Below, piece by piece: positions 9,269-19,601 of a stretch of DNA of 49,544 nt. The translations under genes were made by a program, and so were the position numbers. The notes under the pieces are model-generated. The model was not told the origin of the DNA and ran no database searches. It saw only the letters and a program-made list of their open reading frames with translations. Source of the DNA: Pseudomonadota bacterium (GTDB lineage: Bacteria > Pseudomonadota > Gammaproteobacteria > Burkholderiales > Nitrosomonadaceae); NCBI GenBank assembly GCA_018240285.1, contig JAFEGA010000022.1:1-49544 (forward strand), given 5' to 3'. Position 1 is the first letter of the stretch, and each line of letters starts with the position of its first letter.

Positions 9269-9577
9269 ATGAAAAAATTAAACTTTGCATTAACGATATC
9301 AGCACTATTCATATTAGCCGGTTGTGGCACAAGCAGAGATTACTCACCCCCCGCGGATGCGTCCGGTGAAAAAATCTTCAGCACGGCTTGCACAGAATGC
9401 CACAAGCCATTAAGCGCCAATGTCGCTATGGTATTGAGCGAGAAAGTTGCCAACAAGGAAGCCATTATCAAGAAATTTCAATCGGGCAGCATGAGAATGC
9501 CGGCATTTAAAAATATTCAGGGCGAAGCTGCTGACCGTTTAGCCGAGTACGTTTTAACAAACAGCCAAGTCAAATAA
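9269..9577 (+). CDS. Lipoprotein mono-heme cytochrome c
   Basis: A 102-aa small c-type cytochrome. A lipoprotein signal (MKKLNFALTISALFILAGC, lipid-bearing Cys19) precedes one haem site CTECH at residues 41-45. A likely axial Met77 lies in MRMPAF. This is a class I, single-haem electron carrier anchored to a membrane on the periplasmic side. ATG 9269 is chosen over an in-frame TTG six bases upstream because GGAG at 9258-9261 is seven bases away. It is a single-gene unit with a strong terminator. The redox partner cannot be deduced; the neighbouring hemN-like and fnr genes suggest a link with oxygen limitation, which is inference. Confidence 0.9.
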   Translation: MKKLNFALTISALFILAGCGTSRDYSPPADASGEKIFSTACTECHKPLSANVAMVLSEKVANKEAIIKKFQSGSMRMPAFKNIQGEAADRLAEYVLTNSQVK

Positions 9578-9621
9578 ATTTAATATACCTGGGAATCCGG
9601 CGATTCCCAGGTATATTAAAT
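9578..9621. terminator. Bidirectional terminator, 20-bp perfect stem
   Basis: Arms 9578-9597 and 9602-9621 are perfect complements over 20 bp (inner part TACCTGGGAATC / GATTCCCAGGTA) around a CGGC loop. The outer AT-rich ends supply T-rich tracts in both directions. It starts at the cytochrome c stop and covers the hemN-like stop (9616-9618), so it serves both convergent genes. Confidence 0.9.
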
Positions 9622-11061
9622 GTGTGCCAGGCGGTTTTTACACTGTTGATTAATGTGCAAATACTTGTCAAAAACTCTGCAAATACCGCCAATCAATAAT
9701 TGCCCCTTTGGTGTCACAGCGATTTCTTGATCGTCCAGCGTGACTAAACCAGCTTGCTCATAAACTAAAAGTTCCGCTAATTCCGCAGAAAAATAATCTT
9801 TGAATTCGATTGGAAAATACGTCTCTACCGATTCGAACGAAAGTATCGAATGACAAATAAGCGCTTGCATTACCGAACGCCGGATTAAGTCGTCGGCGCT
9901 TAATTCAATACCCCGCATAATGGGAAGAATATTGCGCTCAAGCTTGTCATAATAGCGTTGAAGGTCGCAATCATTTTGACTGAGCACTGAACCAAAACTT
10001 CCGATTCCCGACATTCCAAGCGCAATACGATAACAATCGGGATAAATCGAATAACCCTGCAAGCCATAACACAGTCTACCTTGGCGTTGCGCAATCACCA
10101 GCTGATCGCCCTGAACGGCAAAAAGATTCATGCCGATATGTTTATATCCTGCTTCCGTCAGGCGGGAAATCGCAAGCAAAAGCATTTCCAAGACAGTTTC
10201 CGCATCCGGCAAATCTTCTGCATTGATATTCCGCTGCGGTTTAAATTTTCCGGGCAGGTGATGATAATTCAATAAATTAATTTGATCTGGATTGGCTGTT
10301 ACGATTTTTTCCAGCGTGTATTCAAACTTTTTCACAGTCTGTACCGGCAATCCATAAACCAATTCCGTTCGAACTGTTTTAAAACCGGCTTGTTGCGCAT
10401 TGCAAATAGCGCTCAAGGTGACATCCTCTGTTTGAGCGCGATGTATGGATTGCTGAACGTCACGATCAAAATCTTGAACACCGATAATCACACAATTAAA
10501 ACCCATTTCTTTTAATGCCTGCATAGACAAATGGGACATTTGCCGCGGATCGACCTCAATAGTGAATTCTCCGTCTTTCATTAAGTCAAAATTTTGCTGA
10601 ATTTCTTGCAAAATACTATTCAATTGAGCTTCATTGAGAAGAGTCGGAGTACCACCTCCAAAATATAATTGCTCCAGTTTAGGGCTCTCCTTGAAAAATT
10701 GCGCCTGCAATTTTATTTCGCGCGACAAGTGACTGAGGTAGGTTGATATATTGTCATTTCCGTTCGTCACTATCTGGTTAAATTGGCAGTAAAAACATAA
10801 AGAACGACAAAATGGAATGTGCACATATAACGATAACGGACGGCGCAGATGACCTGCTTTGCAATTCTTCAACCAAGCTGAGTAAGCCTGCGCATCAAAT
10901 GCTCCATCAAAAAAATCGATTTGCGGATATAAACGATAATCCACATCGGAAGCCCCGAAGCGGCGAATGAGATCGGGATTGACGCGAAACAACCCGGTAG
11001 AAGAATCAAGAAATCTTGATGAGTGCACTGGAAATCTCACTTTGTGAAAAATATTACTCAA
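9616..11061 (-). CDS. hemN: HemN-like radical SAM enzyme (coproporphyrinogen III oxidase homologue)
   Basis: The 481-aa protein aligns along its full length with oxygen-independent coproporphyrinogen III oxidase, which decarboxylates coproporphyrinogen III in haem synthesis. Seen: LYVHIPFCRSLCFYC with the radical-SAM cysteines 85, 89 and 92, then YFGGGTPTLL, TIEVDPRQM, GVQDFD, YGLPVQT, and the HemN C-terminal domain ending LIGGICRVFDKYL. Two key positions differ from E. coli HemN. Its motif continues GC, while here it is QF, so the fourth cysteine is missing. The substrate-site region GMDHFA is GMNLFA here. It could therefore be a divergent paralogue with altered activity. It starts at TTG 11061 and diverges from fnr across a perfect FNR box 142 bases upstream, consistent with anaerobic control. 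Confidence 0.8.
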   Translation of the reverse strand: MSNIFHKVRFPVHSSRFLDSSTGLFRVNPDLIRRFGASDVDYRLYPQIDFFDGAFDAQAYSAWLKNCKAGHLRRPLSLYVHIPFCRSLCFYCQFNQIVTNGNDNISTYLSHLSREIKLQAQFFKESPKLEQLYFGGGTPTLLNEAQLNSILQEIQQNFDLMKDGEFTIEVDPRQMSHLSMQALKEMGFNCVIIGVQDFDRDVQQSIHRAQTEDVTLSAICNAQQAGFKTVRTELVYGLPVQTVKKFEYTLEKIVTANPDQINLLNYHHLPGKFKPQRNINAEDLPDAETVLEMLLLAISRLTEAGYKHIGMNLFAVQGDQLVIAQRQGRLCYGLQGYSIYPDCYRIALGMSGIGSFGSVLSQNDCDLQRYYDKLERNILPIMRGIELSADDLIRRSVMQALICHSILSFESVETYFPIEFKDYFSAELAELLVYEQAGLVTLDDQEIAVTPKGQLLIGGICRVFDKYLHINQQCKNRLAHI

Positions 11062-11202
11062 AGAAATCCACGTTGATTTGCCATTTTTTTCTCGCCGCTT
11101 TGATCAAAAATTTGGCTTTCAGCGTTGCCAATTCAGCAAAAAAGAATATCCACCCTCCTATGCAATATCGTAGAATTATGTTGCGGGTTAAAAATATCCA
11201 TT

Positions 11203-11216
11203 TTGATTCAGATCAA
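11203..11216. promoter_or_regulatory. FNR box
   Basis: TTGATTCAGATCAA is a perfect match to the FNR consensus TTGAT-N4-ATCAA. It lies between the divergent hemN-like and fnr genes, 142 bases before the hemN start and 9-42 bases before the possible fnr starts. The position suits activation of hemN and autorepression of fnr. Confidence 0.9.
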
Positions 11217-11224
11217 TCAAAGCA

Positions 11225-12007
11225 TTGAAATGTAATTCCCTACTTCTGGAAAATACTTTGCTTAGCGATACCTCACTTCATCACCTTGACATTTCACATA
11301 TTCGATCCAGCTGCGCCTCATGCAGTTTGCGCGAACTATGCTTACCTGTTGGCCTTAATGAGCAGGAAGTTCAAGTTCTTGGTGATGTCGTTAGTTCAAA
11401 ACGAAAAGTTCAGCGCGGCGGATATCTGCATCGTACCGGCACAAAGTTTCAATCGTTATTTGCGATTCGCAGCGGATTCTTAAAAACCTGCGTGCTGGAA
11501 CAAGATGGGCGGCAACAAGTAACCGGTTTTCATATGACGGGGGAATTGCTGGGGTTGGATGCCATCAGTACTGACATACATACTTGCGATGCAATAGCAT
11601 TGGAAGATAGTGAAGTATGCGAAATCCCTTTTGCCAAGCTAGAAGAAATTAGCCGCACTATTCCATCGCTCATGCGCCATTTCCATAAAATTATGAGCCG
11701 TGAAATAGTACGAGACCACGGCGTTATGTTATTACTTGGCAGCATGAAAGCAGAAGAACGTTTAGCATCTTTTCTATTGAATCTGTCACGCCGATTCTTA
11801 ATGCGCGGTTACTCCGAATCTGAATTCAATCTTCGCATGACCCGTGAAGAAATTGGCAGTTATCTTGGTCTTAAGTTAGAAACGGTCAGCCGTGCTTTTT
11901 CAAAACTACAAGATGAAAATATCATCACCGTGGATAATAAACATATCCAAATAAATGATCTTGCCCGTTTAAAAATAAAAATGGGAAACTCATCCTGCGT
12001 TACCTGA
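11225..12007 (+). CDS. fnr: FNR-type anaerobic transcription regulator
   Basis: A 260-aa Crp/Fnr-family regulator. The N-terminal cluster CASCSLRELC has the C-x2-C-x5-C spacing of FNR, and the fourth cluster cysteine is present in EVCEIPF. This implies an oxygen-labile [4Fe-4S] cluster. The cyclic-nucleotide-like beta barrel follows (LFAIRSGFLKTCV, GFHMTGELLGLDAIST). The C-terminal helix-turn-helix has MTREEIGSYLGLKLETVSRAFSKL, with the E..SR recognition residues that read TTGAT half-sites. No in-frame ATG lies near the start. TTG 11225 is the longest choice; TTG 11258, with CTGGA about eight bases upstream, gives a length closer to E. coli Fnr. The FNR box just upstream indicates autoregulation. 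Confidence 0.93.
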   Translation: MKCNSLLLENTLLSDTSLHHLDISHIRSSCASCSLRELCLPVGLNEQEVQVLGDVVSSKRKVQRGGYLHRTGTKFQSLFAIRSGFLKTCVLEQDGRQQVTGFHMTGELLGLDAISTDIHTCDAIALEDSEVCEIPFAKLEEISRTIPSLMRHFHKIMSREIVRDHGVMLLLGSMKAEERLASFLLNLSRRFLMRGYSESEFNLRMTREEIGSYLGLKLETVSRAFSKLQDENIITVDNKHIQINDLARLKIKMGNSSCVT

Positions 12008-12137
12008 TAACACACTATCACCGCAACTGATTATTGAGATGCCCCAATCTTCATCAATATCGCACTGGGCAGGTTAAATAAACCCTTGTTTCAAAACTAG
12101 CATTATCTTAATTCCGTTATTCCGCTTTATTGCCGGC

Positions 12138-12167
12138 TTGAGTAAGCTTAGGAAAATGCTATATAAT
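12138..12167 (+). promoter_or_regulatory. rpsB-tsf promoter
   Basis: TTGAGT (12138-12143) and a perfect TATAAT (12162-12167) are 18 bases apart, a good sigma-70 promoter. A leader of about 115 bases precedes rpsB. Confidence 0.75.
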
Positions 12168-12181
12168 ATTAAAATAATTTG

Positions 12182-12260
12182 ATCGTCCATGGGGCGATGC
12201 ATAAATTGCAAGTCAAATTAAATACACACATTCGCTCGCCATTTTAGGCGATTGAGCGAA
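12182..12260 (+). promoter_or_regulatory. Structured rpsB leader, possible S2 autoregulatory RNA
   Basis: Two hairpins lie between the promoter and rpsB. Hairpin 1 is ATCG-CC/GG-CGAT at 12182-12198. Hairpin 2 at 12231-12260 has TTCGCTC and GAGCGAA as outer arms and GCC/GGC as inner arms. There is no U tract, so termination is unlikely. In many bacteria S2 represses its own mRNA through the leader; that this leader does so is inference. Confidence 0.4.
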
Positions 12261-12289
12261 TGGAGGCTCAATTCTTAAGGAGAATATTT

Positions 12290-13009
12290 ATGTCAGTAAC
12301 TATGCGGCAAATGCTGGAAGCCGGTGTTCATTTCGGCCATCAAACACGCTTCTGGAATCCCAAAATGGCCCCATACATTTTCGGCCATCGCAATAAAATT
12401 CACATTATCAATCTCGAAAAAACGTTGGTAATGTACGAAGAAGCCATGAAATATGTGCGCCAATTATCAGCAAACAAGGGTGTGATCTTATTTGTCGGTA
12501 CCAAACGGCAAGCGCGCGACATTGTGCGCGAAGAAGCCTTGCGCTGTGGATCACCCTACGTAGATCAACGCTGGCTGGGTGGGATGCTGACTAATTTCAA
12601 GACTATCAAACAATCCATCAAACGTCTGCAAGATATGGAAACAATGACGCAAGATGGAACACTGGACAAACTCGTTAAAAAGGAAGCTCTTGATCTTCAG
12701 AGAGAGCTGGATAAGCTTAATAGTAGCTTGGGTGGCATTAAAGATATGAAAGGTTTGCCAGACGCGCTATTTGTCATTGATGTAGGGTATCAAAAAGGTG
12801 CCATTACAGAAGCCAGAAAACTTGGTATTCCAGTTATCGGTGTGGTTGACACCAATCATAATCCTGATAATTTACAATACATTATCCCAGGAAATGATGA
12901 TTCGAGCAGAGCTATACGGTTATATGCCCGTGGTGTAGCTGACGCTATTTTGGAAGGGCGTAATCAATCCATTCAAGAAATTGTTGCGATGAGCACGGAA
13001 GCTGAATAA
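12290..13009 (+). CDS. rpsB: 30S ribosomal protein S2
   Basis: The 239-aa protein is clear ribosomal protein S2: [61 protein letters not shown], and [22 protein letters not shown]2 joins the 30S subunit late and helps recruit S1. ATG 12290 is set by AAGGAG eight bases upstream (12277-12282); a longer reading from 12260 would have no ribosome site. It is the first gene of rpsB-tsf-pyrH-frr. Confidence 0.99.
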   Translation: MSVTMRQMLEAGVHFGHQTRFWNPKMAPYIFGHRNKIHIINLEKTLVMYEEAMKYVRQLSANKGVILFVGTKRQARDIVREEALRCGSPYVDQRWLGGMLTNFKTIKQSIKRLQDMETMTQDGTLDKLVKKEALDLQRELDKLNSSLGGIKDMKGLPDALFVIDVGYQKGAITEARKLGIPVIGVVDTNHNPDNLQYIIPGNDDSSRAIRLYARGVADAILEGRNQSIQEIVAMSTEAE

Positions 13010-13051
13010 GACAAAACTTCCATAAAAATTAATTTTGTATCTGGAGTGAAT

Positions 13052-13936
13052 ATGGCGGAAATTACCGCGAGCATGGTCAAAGAACTACGCGAAATGACCG
13101 GTCTCGGCATGATGGAGTGCAAAAAAGCGCTGGCAGAGACTGGTGGCGATATGAAAGCGGCGGAAGATCTGTTAAGAATTAAAAGTGGTGCCAAAGCAAG
13201 TAAAGCAGCAGGCCGGATCGCAGCCGAGGGTGTCATTGGTGCCTATATCTCGGCGGATAGTAAATGCGGCGCACTGGTTGAAGTAAACTGTGAAACGGAC
13301 TTTGTCGCCAGGAATGAAGATATTATCAATTTTGCAAAAAACCTGGCTGGTTTGATCGCCACAAAGAATATTACTGATGTTACGGTTTTGAGTGATGCCG
13401 TGCTATCAGGCGGTGAAACGGTTGAAACGACCCGGAAAGCTTTAGTCATGAAGTTGGGGGAAAACATCAGTATCCGCCGCTGCGGACGTCACGAAACACA
13501 AGGTCAGCTGGCCTATTATCTTCATGGAACTAAAATTGGCGTAATGGTGGATTACACCGGTGGTGATGAAGCTTTAGGCAAAGATCTGGCGATGCATATT
13601 GCTGCGAGCAAGCCTATGTGCGTATCCAAAGAACAGGTGTCTGCGGATGTTCTGGAACATGAGCGGCAAATCTTTACCGCCCAAGCTGCCGAAAGCGGTA
13701 AGCCGGCCAATATCATTGAAAAAATGGTAGATGGGCGGATTACCAAATATCTCGCCGAAATCACTTTATTAGGCCAGCCTTTTGTTAAGGATCCGGAACA
13801 AACCGTAGAAAAACTCTTGGCGAAGAAATCTGCTAAAGTAAGCAGTTTCACCATGTTTGTTGTTGGTGAAGGCATAGAAAAAAAATCTGAGAATTTTGCA
13901 GAAGAAGTAAAAGCTCAGATGGAACAAGCAAAATAA
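13052..13936 (+). CDS. tsf: Elongation factor Ts
   Basis: A 294-aa EF-Ts, the guanine-nucleotide exchange factor for EF-Tu. The N-terminal UBA-like domain [24 protein letters not shown] and the exchange motif [14 protein letters not shown] are clear. ATG 13052 (MAEITAS) has TGGAG five bases upstream; the in-frame GTG at 13046 would overlap that site. It follows rpsB after 42 bases, and the two form a conserved operon. Confidence 0.99.
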   Translation: MAEITASMVKELREMTGLGMMECKKALAETGGDMKAAEDLLRIKSGAKASKAAGRIAAEGVIGAYISADSKCGALVEVNCETDFVARNEDIINFAKNLAGLIATKNITDVTVLSDAVLSGGETVETTRKALVMKLGENISIRRCGRHETQGQLAYYLHGTKIGVMVDYTGGDEALGKDLAMHIAASKPMCVSKEQVSADVLEHERQIFTAQAAESGKPANIIEKMVDGRITKYLAEITLLGQPFVKDPEQTVEKLLAKKSAKVSSFTMFVVGEGIEKKSENFAEEVKAQMEQAK

Positions 13937-13968
13937 ATTAAGCCTTCATCTTCCTCGATCACCAATCA

Positions 13969-14685
13969 ATGTCAGACGTTACCTATAAACGTATTCTATT
14001 GAAACTATCCGGCGAAGCCCTGATGGGTGAAGATAAGTATGGTATTAATCAAGCGGTAATGGGAAGAATTGTTGGAGAAATAGAAGAAATCAGCAGGCTT
14101 GGGGTTGAGATTGCCATTGTGGTCGGCGGCGGCAATATCTTTCGCGGCATGAAATCCGCGAATGATGGTCTTGAACGCGTTACGGCTGACTACATGGGCA
14201 TGCTGGCCACTGTAATGAACGCATTGGCGCTTCAGGATGCCATGAAGCTGGTTGGGCTGGTACCGCGGATACAGTCTGCCCTGCGCATCGAGCAAGTTGT
14301 TGAGCCTTATATCCGCGGACGTGCCATTCGTTATTTAAAAGATGGCAAGATTGTGATTTTTGCTGCTGGAACGGGCAATCCTTTTTTTACCACCGATACC
14401 GCAGCTGCTTTACGGGGCATGGAAATGAACGTGGATATCATGCTCAAAGCCACGAAGGTCGATGGTATCTATACTAGCGATCCGAAAATTAATCCCGATG
14501 CAGCGCGGTTTCATAAATTGTCTTTTGACGAGGCGATTGCAAAAAATTTGCAAGTCATGGATGCAACAGCTCTGACATTATGCAGGGATCAAAAACTGCC
14601 ACTCAATGTATTCAGTATTTTCAAGGTTGGTGCTCTTAAACGTATCATAACGGGAGATGATGAAGGAACTTTGGTGACCGCCTGA
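13969..14685 (+). CDS. pyrH: UMP kinase
   Basis: A 238-aa bacterial hexameric UMP kinase of the amino-acid-kinase fold, converting UMP to UDP with ATP. Seen: [14 protein letters not shown] (phosphate-binding start), [47 protein letters not shown], and [13 protein letters not shown]. There is no strong ribosome site before ATG 13969. It lies between tsf and frr, the usual arrangement. Confidence 0.98.
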   Translation: MSDVTYKRILLKLSGEALMGEDKYGINQAVMGRIVGEIEEISRLGVEIAIVVGGGNIFRGMKSANDGLERVTADYMGMLATVMNALALQDAMKLVGLVPRIQSALRIEQVVEPYIRGRAIRYLKDGKIVIFAAGTGNPFFTTDTAAALRGMEMNVDIMLKATKVDGIYTSDPKINPDAARFHKLSFDEAIAKNLQVMDATALTLCRDQKLPLNVFSIFKVGALKRIITGDDEGTLVTA

Positions 14686-14735
14686 TGCAACGATAGTCAG
14701 GCTTCCTGACAATAGATTCAAAAGGGATGGATATT

Positions 14736-15293
14736 ATGATTGCCGATGTAAAAAAATCCGCTGAGCAAAAAATGCAAAAAAGCCTCGAAGCATTGAAAGT
14801 GGATTTAAGTAAAGTTAGAAGCGGGCGAGCGCACACTGGCATACTGGACCATGTTACAGTCGATTATTATGGTGCGCAAACCCCCATCAACCAAGTCGCC
14901 AATATCAATTTGATCGATGCGCGCACGATCGGTGTTATTCCATGGGAAAAGAAAATGGCTAACGCCATTGAAAAAGCGATTCGCGAATCCGATCTGGGTT
15001 TAAATCCGATGCCCGTAGGCGAAACGATCCGCGTTCCGATGCCGGCCTTGACCGAAGAACGCCGCCGTGACCTTATCAAAGTGGTCAAGCATGAAGCGGA
15101 ATCTGTCCGCGTTGCCATGCGTAACATCCGCCGGGATGCGAATACTCACCTGAAAGACTTATTAAAGTCCAAAGAAATTTCAGAAGATGAAGATCGCCGG
15201 GCGCAAGATGAAATTCAAAAACTAACTGATCGCTATATCTCGGAAATTGACAAGATTTTACAAGTCAAAGAAGCCGAACTGATGGCGGTTTGA
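14736..15293 (+). CDS. frr: Ribosome recycling factor
   Basis: A 185-aa protein, exactly the E. coli RRF length. It splits post-termination ribosomes together with EF-G. Seen: [78 protein letters not shown] 14736 is chosen over ATG 14727 because AGGGATGG at 14723-14730 gives normal spacing and the N-terminus then matches the family. uppS starts one base after the stop. Confidence 0.98.
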   Translation: MIADVKKSAEQKMQKSLEALKVDLSKVRSGRAHTGILDHVTVDYYGAQTPINQVANINLIDARTIGVIPWEKKMANAIEKAIRESDLGLNPMPVGETIRVPMPALTEERRRDLIKVVKHEAESVRVAMRNIRRDANTHLKDLLKSKEISEDEDRRAQDEIQKLTDRYISEIDKILQVKEAELMAV

Positions 15294-15294
15294 T

Positions 15295-16062
15295 ATGCCA
15301 CAAGGCCCGAGCTTAACCAGAGAAATATCCGAAACAGGTTCCATACCCCAGCACATTGCCATCATTATGGATGGTAATGGCCGTTGGGCTCAAAGCCGCT
15401 ATATGCCCCGCATTGCCGGACATAAACAAGGCGCTGAAGCAGTGCGTAGCGTGATAAAAGCCTGCATCGAACGTGGCGTTACCTATCTCACCTTATTTGC
15501 CTTTAGCAGTGAAAACTGGCGGCGGCCAGCCGATGAAGTAACCTCTCTGATGCAACTGTTTCTTGCTGCACTCGAGCAAGAAATCACCAAGCTGCATGAA
15601 AATGGCATCCGCTTTAAAGTAATCGGTGACATATCGAAATTCGATCCTAAAATCATAGAATCCATTCACACCGGCGAACAATTAACCGCCAACAATACGC
15701 GCCTGACATTTACAATTGCCGCGAATTATGGGGGGCGTTGGGATATCATGCAAGCCGTGCGCAAAATGGTGGCGCAATCAAAAGATTTACCACTTAATTT
15801 TGAAGAAGAAAATTTCGCTCAATATCTCTCGATGAGTTATGCGCCCGAACCGGATTTGTTTATCCGCACAGGCGGCGAATACCGCATCAGTAATTTCTTA
15901 TTATGGCAACTGGCTTATACCGAATTGTATTTCACCAATACTTTATGGCCGGATTTTGACGAGCATGAGTTTGAGCTGGCCATTCAGTCCTATCAACAGC
16001 GTGAGCGCCGTTTTGGCCGCACCAGTGAGCAATTACAGATAGTGTTATCCGCGGAAGGATAA
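15295..16062 (+). CDS. uppS: Undecaprenyl diphosphate synthase
   Basis: A 255-aa cis-prenyltransferase that makes C55 undecaprenyl diphosphate, the lipid carrier for peptidoglycan and other wall sugars. Seen: [13 protein letters not shown] (catalytic Asp), [23 protein letters not shown], and [23 protein letters not shown]. The usual RTSGE is RTGGE here, a mild change. The start is coupled to the frr stop. cdsA follows after 14 bases. Confidence 0.98.
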   Translation: MPQGPSLTREISETGSIPQHIAIIMDGNGRWAQSRYMPRIAGHKQGAEAVRSVIKACIERGVTYLTLFAFSSENWRRPADEVTSLMQLFLAALEQEITKLHENGIRFKVIGDISKFDPKIIESIHTGEQLTANNTRLTFTIAANYGGRWDIMQAVRKMVAQSKDLPLNFEEENFAQYLSMSYAPEPDLFIRTGGEYRISNFLLWQLAYTELYFTNTLWPDFDEHEFELAIQSYQQRERRFGRTSEQLQIVLSAEG

Positions 16063-16076
16063 AAAGATCACATTTC

Positions 16077-16901
16077 ATGCTTAAAGCCCGCATCCTTACT
16101 GCACTGGTTGTTCTTCCCTTATTTTTATCAGCACTGTTTTTTTTGCAAGATATCTTTTGGGCTATTGTATTACTGTCGCTGACTGTGATCGGATCGCGCG
16201 AATGGAGCCGATTGGCCGGATTCTCGGTAAAAAATACCATCGTTTTTATGCTTCTGACCACTGTGATCGGAGGAGAATTATTATTTCAATTGAGTGAATC
16301 GTTAAAAACGAATATCTACTCAATAGAATTGATCTGGTTTTATGGCTTGTCGGCAGCTTTCTGGATCATTGCTGTACCACCCTATTTGAAACAGCTTTTC
16401 ACGATCAAACAGCCGTTCATCCTCATGCTGATAGGCTGGATCGTGTTGTTACCCACGTGCCTTGCGCTTTATCAGCTACGCGCAATCGGTCCGATGCTTT
16501 TACTCGGCTTCATGGCCACCATCTGGATTTCCGATAGCGCAGCTTACTTCACCGGCAGATCACTCGGCAAACGCAAACTTGCCCCGCAGATTAGTCCGAA
16601 TAAGACCTGGGAAGGAGTGGCAGGTGCTCTAATAGCGGTATTGATTTACGGTCTGATCTGGGATTTCTGGTTTAACGAACAATCTTTAGCGGCAAAATTG
16701 ATACCGTTGCTGCTGTTTATGGCGATCTTGGGTATTATTGGCGATTTGTACGAATCACTGATGAAGCGCCAAGCCGGTGTTAAGGATAGCGGCAATATTT
16801 TGCCGGGTCACGGCGGAATTCTGGATCGAATCGACGCTTTGACTTCCTCACTGCCATTCGCCACGTTAGCGTTACTTATTTTTTATTCATCTGCGTCATG
16901 A
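16077..16901 (+). CDS. cdsA: Phosphatidate cytidylyltransferase
   Basis: A 274-aa multi-span inner-membrane protein making CDP-diacylglycerol from phosphatidate and CTP. Hydrophobic segments alternate through the sequence. The family signature is [29 protein letters not shown] followed by [26 protein letters not shown]. Its stop overlaps the dxr start by four bases (ATGA), indicating translational coupling. Confidence 0.98.
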   Translation: MLKARILTALVVLPLFLSALFFLQDIFWAIVLLSLTVIGSREWSRLAGFSVKNTIVFMLLTTVIGGELLFQLSESLKTNIYSIELIWFYGLSAAFWIIAVPPYLKQLFTIKQPFILMLIGWIVLLPTCLALYQLRAIGPMLLLGFMATIWISDSAAYFTGRSLGKRKLAPQISPNKTWEGVAGALIAVLIYGLIWDFWFNEQSLAAKLIPLLLFMAILGIIGDLYESLMKRQAGVKDSGNILPGHGGILDRIDALTSSLPFATLALLIFYSSAS

Positions 16902-18085
16902 AAACTACTCGTCAAATCACTATTCTTGGCTCTACCGGCAGCATCGGGGAAAGCACGTTGGATGTTATTGCACGACATCCGGATCGTTTCCAGGCTTTCG
17001 CACTGACTGCCAACAATAATGTCGAAAAAATGTTCGCGCAGTGCCAGCGTTTTCAACCACGGTTCGCGGTCATGTTGAATACGGCCAGCGCAGAACAACT
17101 CGCCAGCGCGATTAAATCAGCCGGTATCCAGACAGAAGTACTGGCCGGTATCGAGTCGCTAGAAAAAGTCGCCTCGCTTCCCGAAGTGGACGCCGTGATG
17201 GCCGCCATTGTCGGCGCCGCCGGAATCCGCCCGACATTCGCCGCAGCGCGCACCGGGAAATTGGTGTTACTTGCCAACAAAGAAACGTTGGTCATGGCGG
17301 GGCGGATTTTTATGGATTTGGTGAAACAGCACAATGCCACATTATTGCCGATCGATAGCGAACATAACGCCATCTATCAATCATTGCCGCATCATTTCAA
17401 CGGCAATCTGACAGCGGCCGGTATCAGCCGTATTTTACTCACCGCTTCGGGCGGACCATTCCGGCGCGCGCCATTGGACTCGCTCGCGAGCGTAACACCA
17501 GAACAAGCATGCGCCCATCCCAATTGGGACATGGGACAGAAAATCTCGGTGGATTCCGCCACCATGATGAATAAAGGGTTGGAAGTGATTGAGGCGCATT
17601 GGCTGTTTGAAGCGCCGCCGGAAAAAATCCAAGTGGTCATCCATCCACAAAGCGTCATTCATTCCATGGTTGCGTATGTTGACGGCTCGGTGATTGCGCA
17701 ATTGGGCAATCCCGACATGCGCACGCCGATCGCGCATGCCATGGGCTATCCGGATCGTATAGAAAGCGGCGTATCGGCTTTGGATATGTTTAAAGTCGCT
17801 CACCTGGATTTTGAAGAGCCGGATTTTAAAAAATTCCCCTGTCTAGGATTGGCTTATCAAGCCCTTGCTGCAGGCGGGAATATGCCCGCGGTGCTGAATG
17901 CCGCAAATGAAATCGCGGTGGAATCGTTTCTGAAAAGACGCATGCCGTTCACCGCCATTCCGCTCATGATCGAGCACGTCATGAAAACCATGCGGCAAGA
18001 AGAAATGTCAACGTTGGATGATGTGCTCAGAACAGACGAGCAAGCGCGCGATGCCGCGCAAAACTGGCTTGCCAATTTACAGTGA
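16898..18085 (+). CDS. dxr: 1-deoxy-D-xylulose 5-phosphate reductoisomerase
   Basis: A 395-aa enzyme of the MEP isoprenoid pathway, converting DXP to MEP with NADPH. Seen: the nucleotide-binding [26 protein letters not shown], metal/substrate residues in [14 protein letters not shown], the loop TASGGPFR, and [34 protein letters not shown] 16898 overlaps the cdsA stop. The product feeds uppS, encoded two genes upstream. Confidence 0.99.
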   Translation: MKTTRQITILGSTGSIGESTLDVIARHPDRFQAFALTANNNVEKMFAQCQRFQPRFAVMLNTASAEQLASAIKSAGIQTEVLAGIESLEKVASLPEVDAVMAAIVGAAGIRPTFAAARTGKLVLLANKETLVMAGRIFMDLVKQHNATLLPIDSEHNAIYQSLPHHFNGNLTAAGISRILLTASGGPFRRAPLDSLASVTPEQACAHPNWDMGQKISVDSATMMNKGLEVIEAHWLFEAPPEKIQVVIHPQSVIHSMVAYVDGSVIAQLGNPDMRTPIAHAMGYPDRIESGVSALDMFKVAHLDFEEPDFKKFPCLGLAYQALAAGGNMPAVLNAANEIAVESFLKRRMPFTAIPLMIEHVMKTMRQEEMSTLDDVLRTDEQARDAAQNWLANLQ

Positions 18086-18230
18086 GTCTTCACAAAACAA
18101 AAAGACTTGATGACTAGATTCCATTTTTCCCAATTAGTGATAGTATCGTGCATTATTCAATGAAACGATGAAATGATCAGTATTATGCTGTCTTCCGGCT
18201 TCTTTCCGCTTCCCTTGTGCAATATCTGAC

Positions 18231-19598
18231 ATGTCAATAACTTACACGATCATTTCGTTCATTATCGCATTAGGGATATTGATTACATTTCATGAATTCG
18301 GTCATTATCTGGTAGCGCGCTGGAACGGCGTGAAAGTACTGCGATTTTGCATCGGCTTTGGTCAACCTATTTTCCGCAAGCGTTGGGGAAAAGATCAGAC
18401 GGAATGGGTGATTGCCGCTATTCCGTTGGGCGGTTATGTCAAAATGCTGGATGAAAATGAAGGCAGAGTGGCAGCGGAAGATTTGCCGCGTGCGTTCAAC
18501 CGCCAGCCGGTCGCGCGCCGATTCGCCATCGTAGCCGCCGGCCCTATAGCCAATTTCCTGTTAGCGATTGTTTTATATTGGCTGCTTTTCATTCTCGGCG
18601 TTACCGGCATGAAGCCTGTCCTGGGTCCGGTTGAACCTGCTACACCTGCTGCTCACGCCAATTTTACCGAAGGCGAAACCATTGTCAGTATCGAAAACGA
18701 GCCTGTCGCCAGCTGGCAGGATGCACGTTGGACATTATTACGCTACGCCATCGATCAGTCAGCGGATGTAACCATACAAACCGCCAGTAAAAATGGTGAG
18801 ATTAATTGGCGCAAGCTGGATTTAAGTCACGTCGATCCGGATAAACTCAATGAAAATTTTCCCGGCATCATTGGACTTACCAGCTACCAGCCCACCGTCA
18901 AGCCTGTCATCGGCCAGGTCATTGCCGCTAGTGTCGGTGACAAAGCAGGGTTGCTGGCCGGTGATGAAATCATCGCTGTCGATGATACTGAAATCCATAC
19001 CTGGATGGACTTTGTCAAAGTAATACGGTCAAGTCCGGGACGAACGCTGGAACTGGAAATTTGGCGCAATGGCCAAACGATCGTATTAAGCGTTACGCCG
19101 GAAAACGCGGCTGAGAATAGCAAACAAATCGGAAAAATCGGTGTGGCCCCTGTGGTCAATCAAGCGGAATTCGACGAACTGCTTGTAACCATCCACTATC
19201 CTCCCGGCAAAGCACTGCAAAAAGCGCTCGAGAAAACATGGGAAACAACGGTGCTGACTTTGCAAATGTTGGCGAAAATGATTACCGGCGATGTCTCCCT
19301 GAAGAATGTCAGCGGGCCGATCTCGATTGCCGATTATGCTGGCCAATCCGCACAGATGGGATTAGTGTCTTACCTAGCGTTCCTGGCATTGATCAGTGTC
19401 AGTATCGGCATTCTGAACTTACTGCCGATCCCGATTTTGGACGGAGGGCACTTAATGTATTATTTGATTGAAATCATCAGAGGCGGTCCGCTTCCTGACA
19501 AAATTATTATTATTGGACAGAGAATCGGGATGGCCCTGCTATTAACTCTGATGATATTTGCCATCTATAACGATATTAACCGCCTCATCACTGGCTAA
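18231..19598 (+). CDS. rseP: RIP zinc metalloprotease RseP
   Basis: A 455-aa site-2 intramembrane protease. The zinc motif H21-E-F-G-H25 lies in the first transmembrane helix. The third metal ligand is Asp404 in NLLPIPILDGGHL. Two PDZ-type regions lie between (about residues 120-200 and 215-300, including GQVIAASVGDKAGLLAGDEIIAVDD). RseP cleaves anti-sigma factors such as RseA and clears signal-peptide remnants. A 145-base gap after dxr allows its own promoter. bamA follows after three bases. Confidence 0.98.
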   Translation: MSITYTIISFIIALGILITFHEFGHYLVARWNGVKVLRFCIGFGQPIFRKRWGKDQTEWVIAAIPLGGYVKMLDENEGRVAAEDLPRAFNRQPVARRFAIVAAGPIANFLLAIVLYWLLFILGVTGMKPVLGPVEPATPAAHANFTEGETIVSIENEPVASWQDARWTLLRYAIDQSADVTIQTASKNGEINWRKLDLSHVDPDKLNENFPGIIGLTSYQPTVKPVIGQVIAASVGDKAGLLAGDEIIAVDDTEIHTWMDFVKVIRSSPGRTLELEIWRNGQTIVLSVTPENAAENSKQIGKIGVAPVVNQAEFDELLVTIHYPPGKALQKALEKTWETTVLTLQMLAKMITGDVSLKNVSGPISIADYAGQSAQMGLVSYLAFLALISVSIGILNLLPIPILDGGHLMYYLIEIIRGGPLPDKIIIIGQRIGMALLLTLMIFAIYNDINRLITG

Positions 19599-19601
19599 AT
19601 A

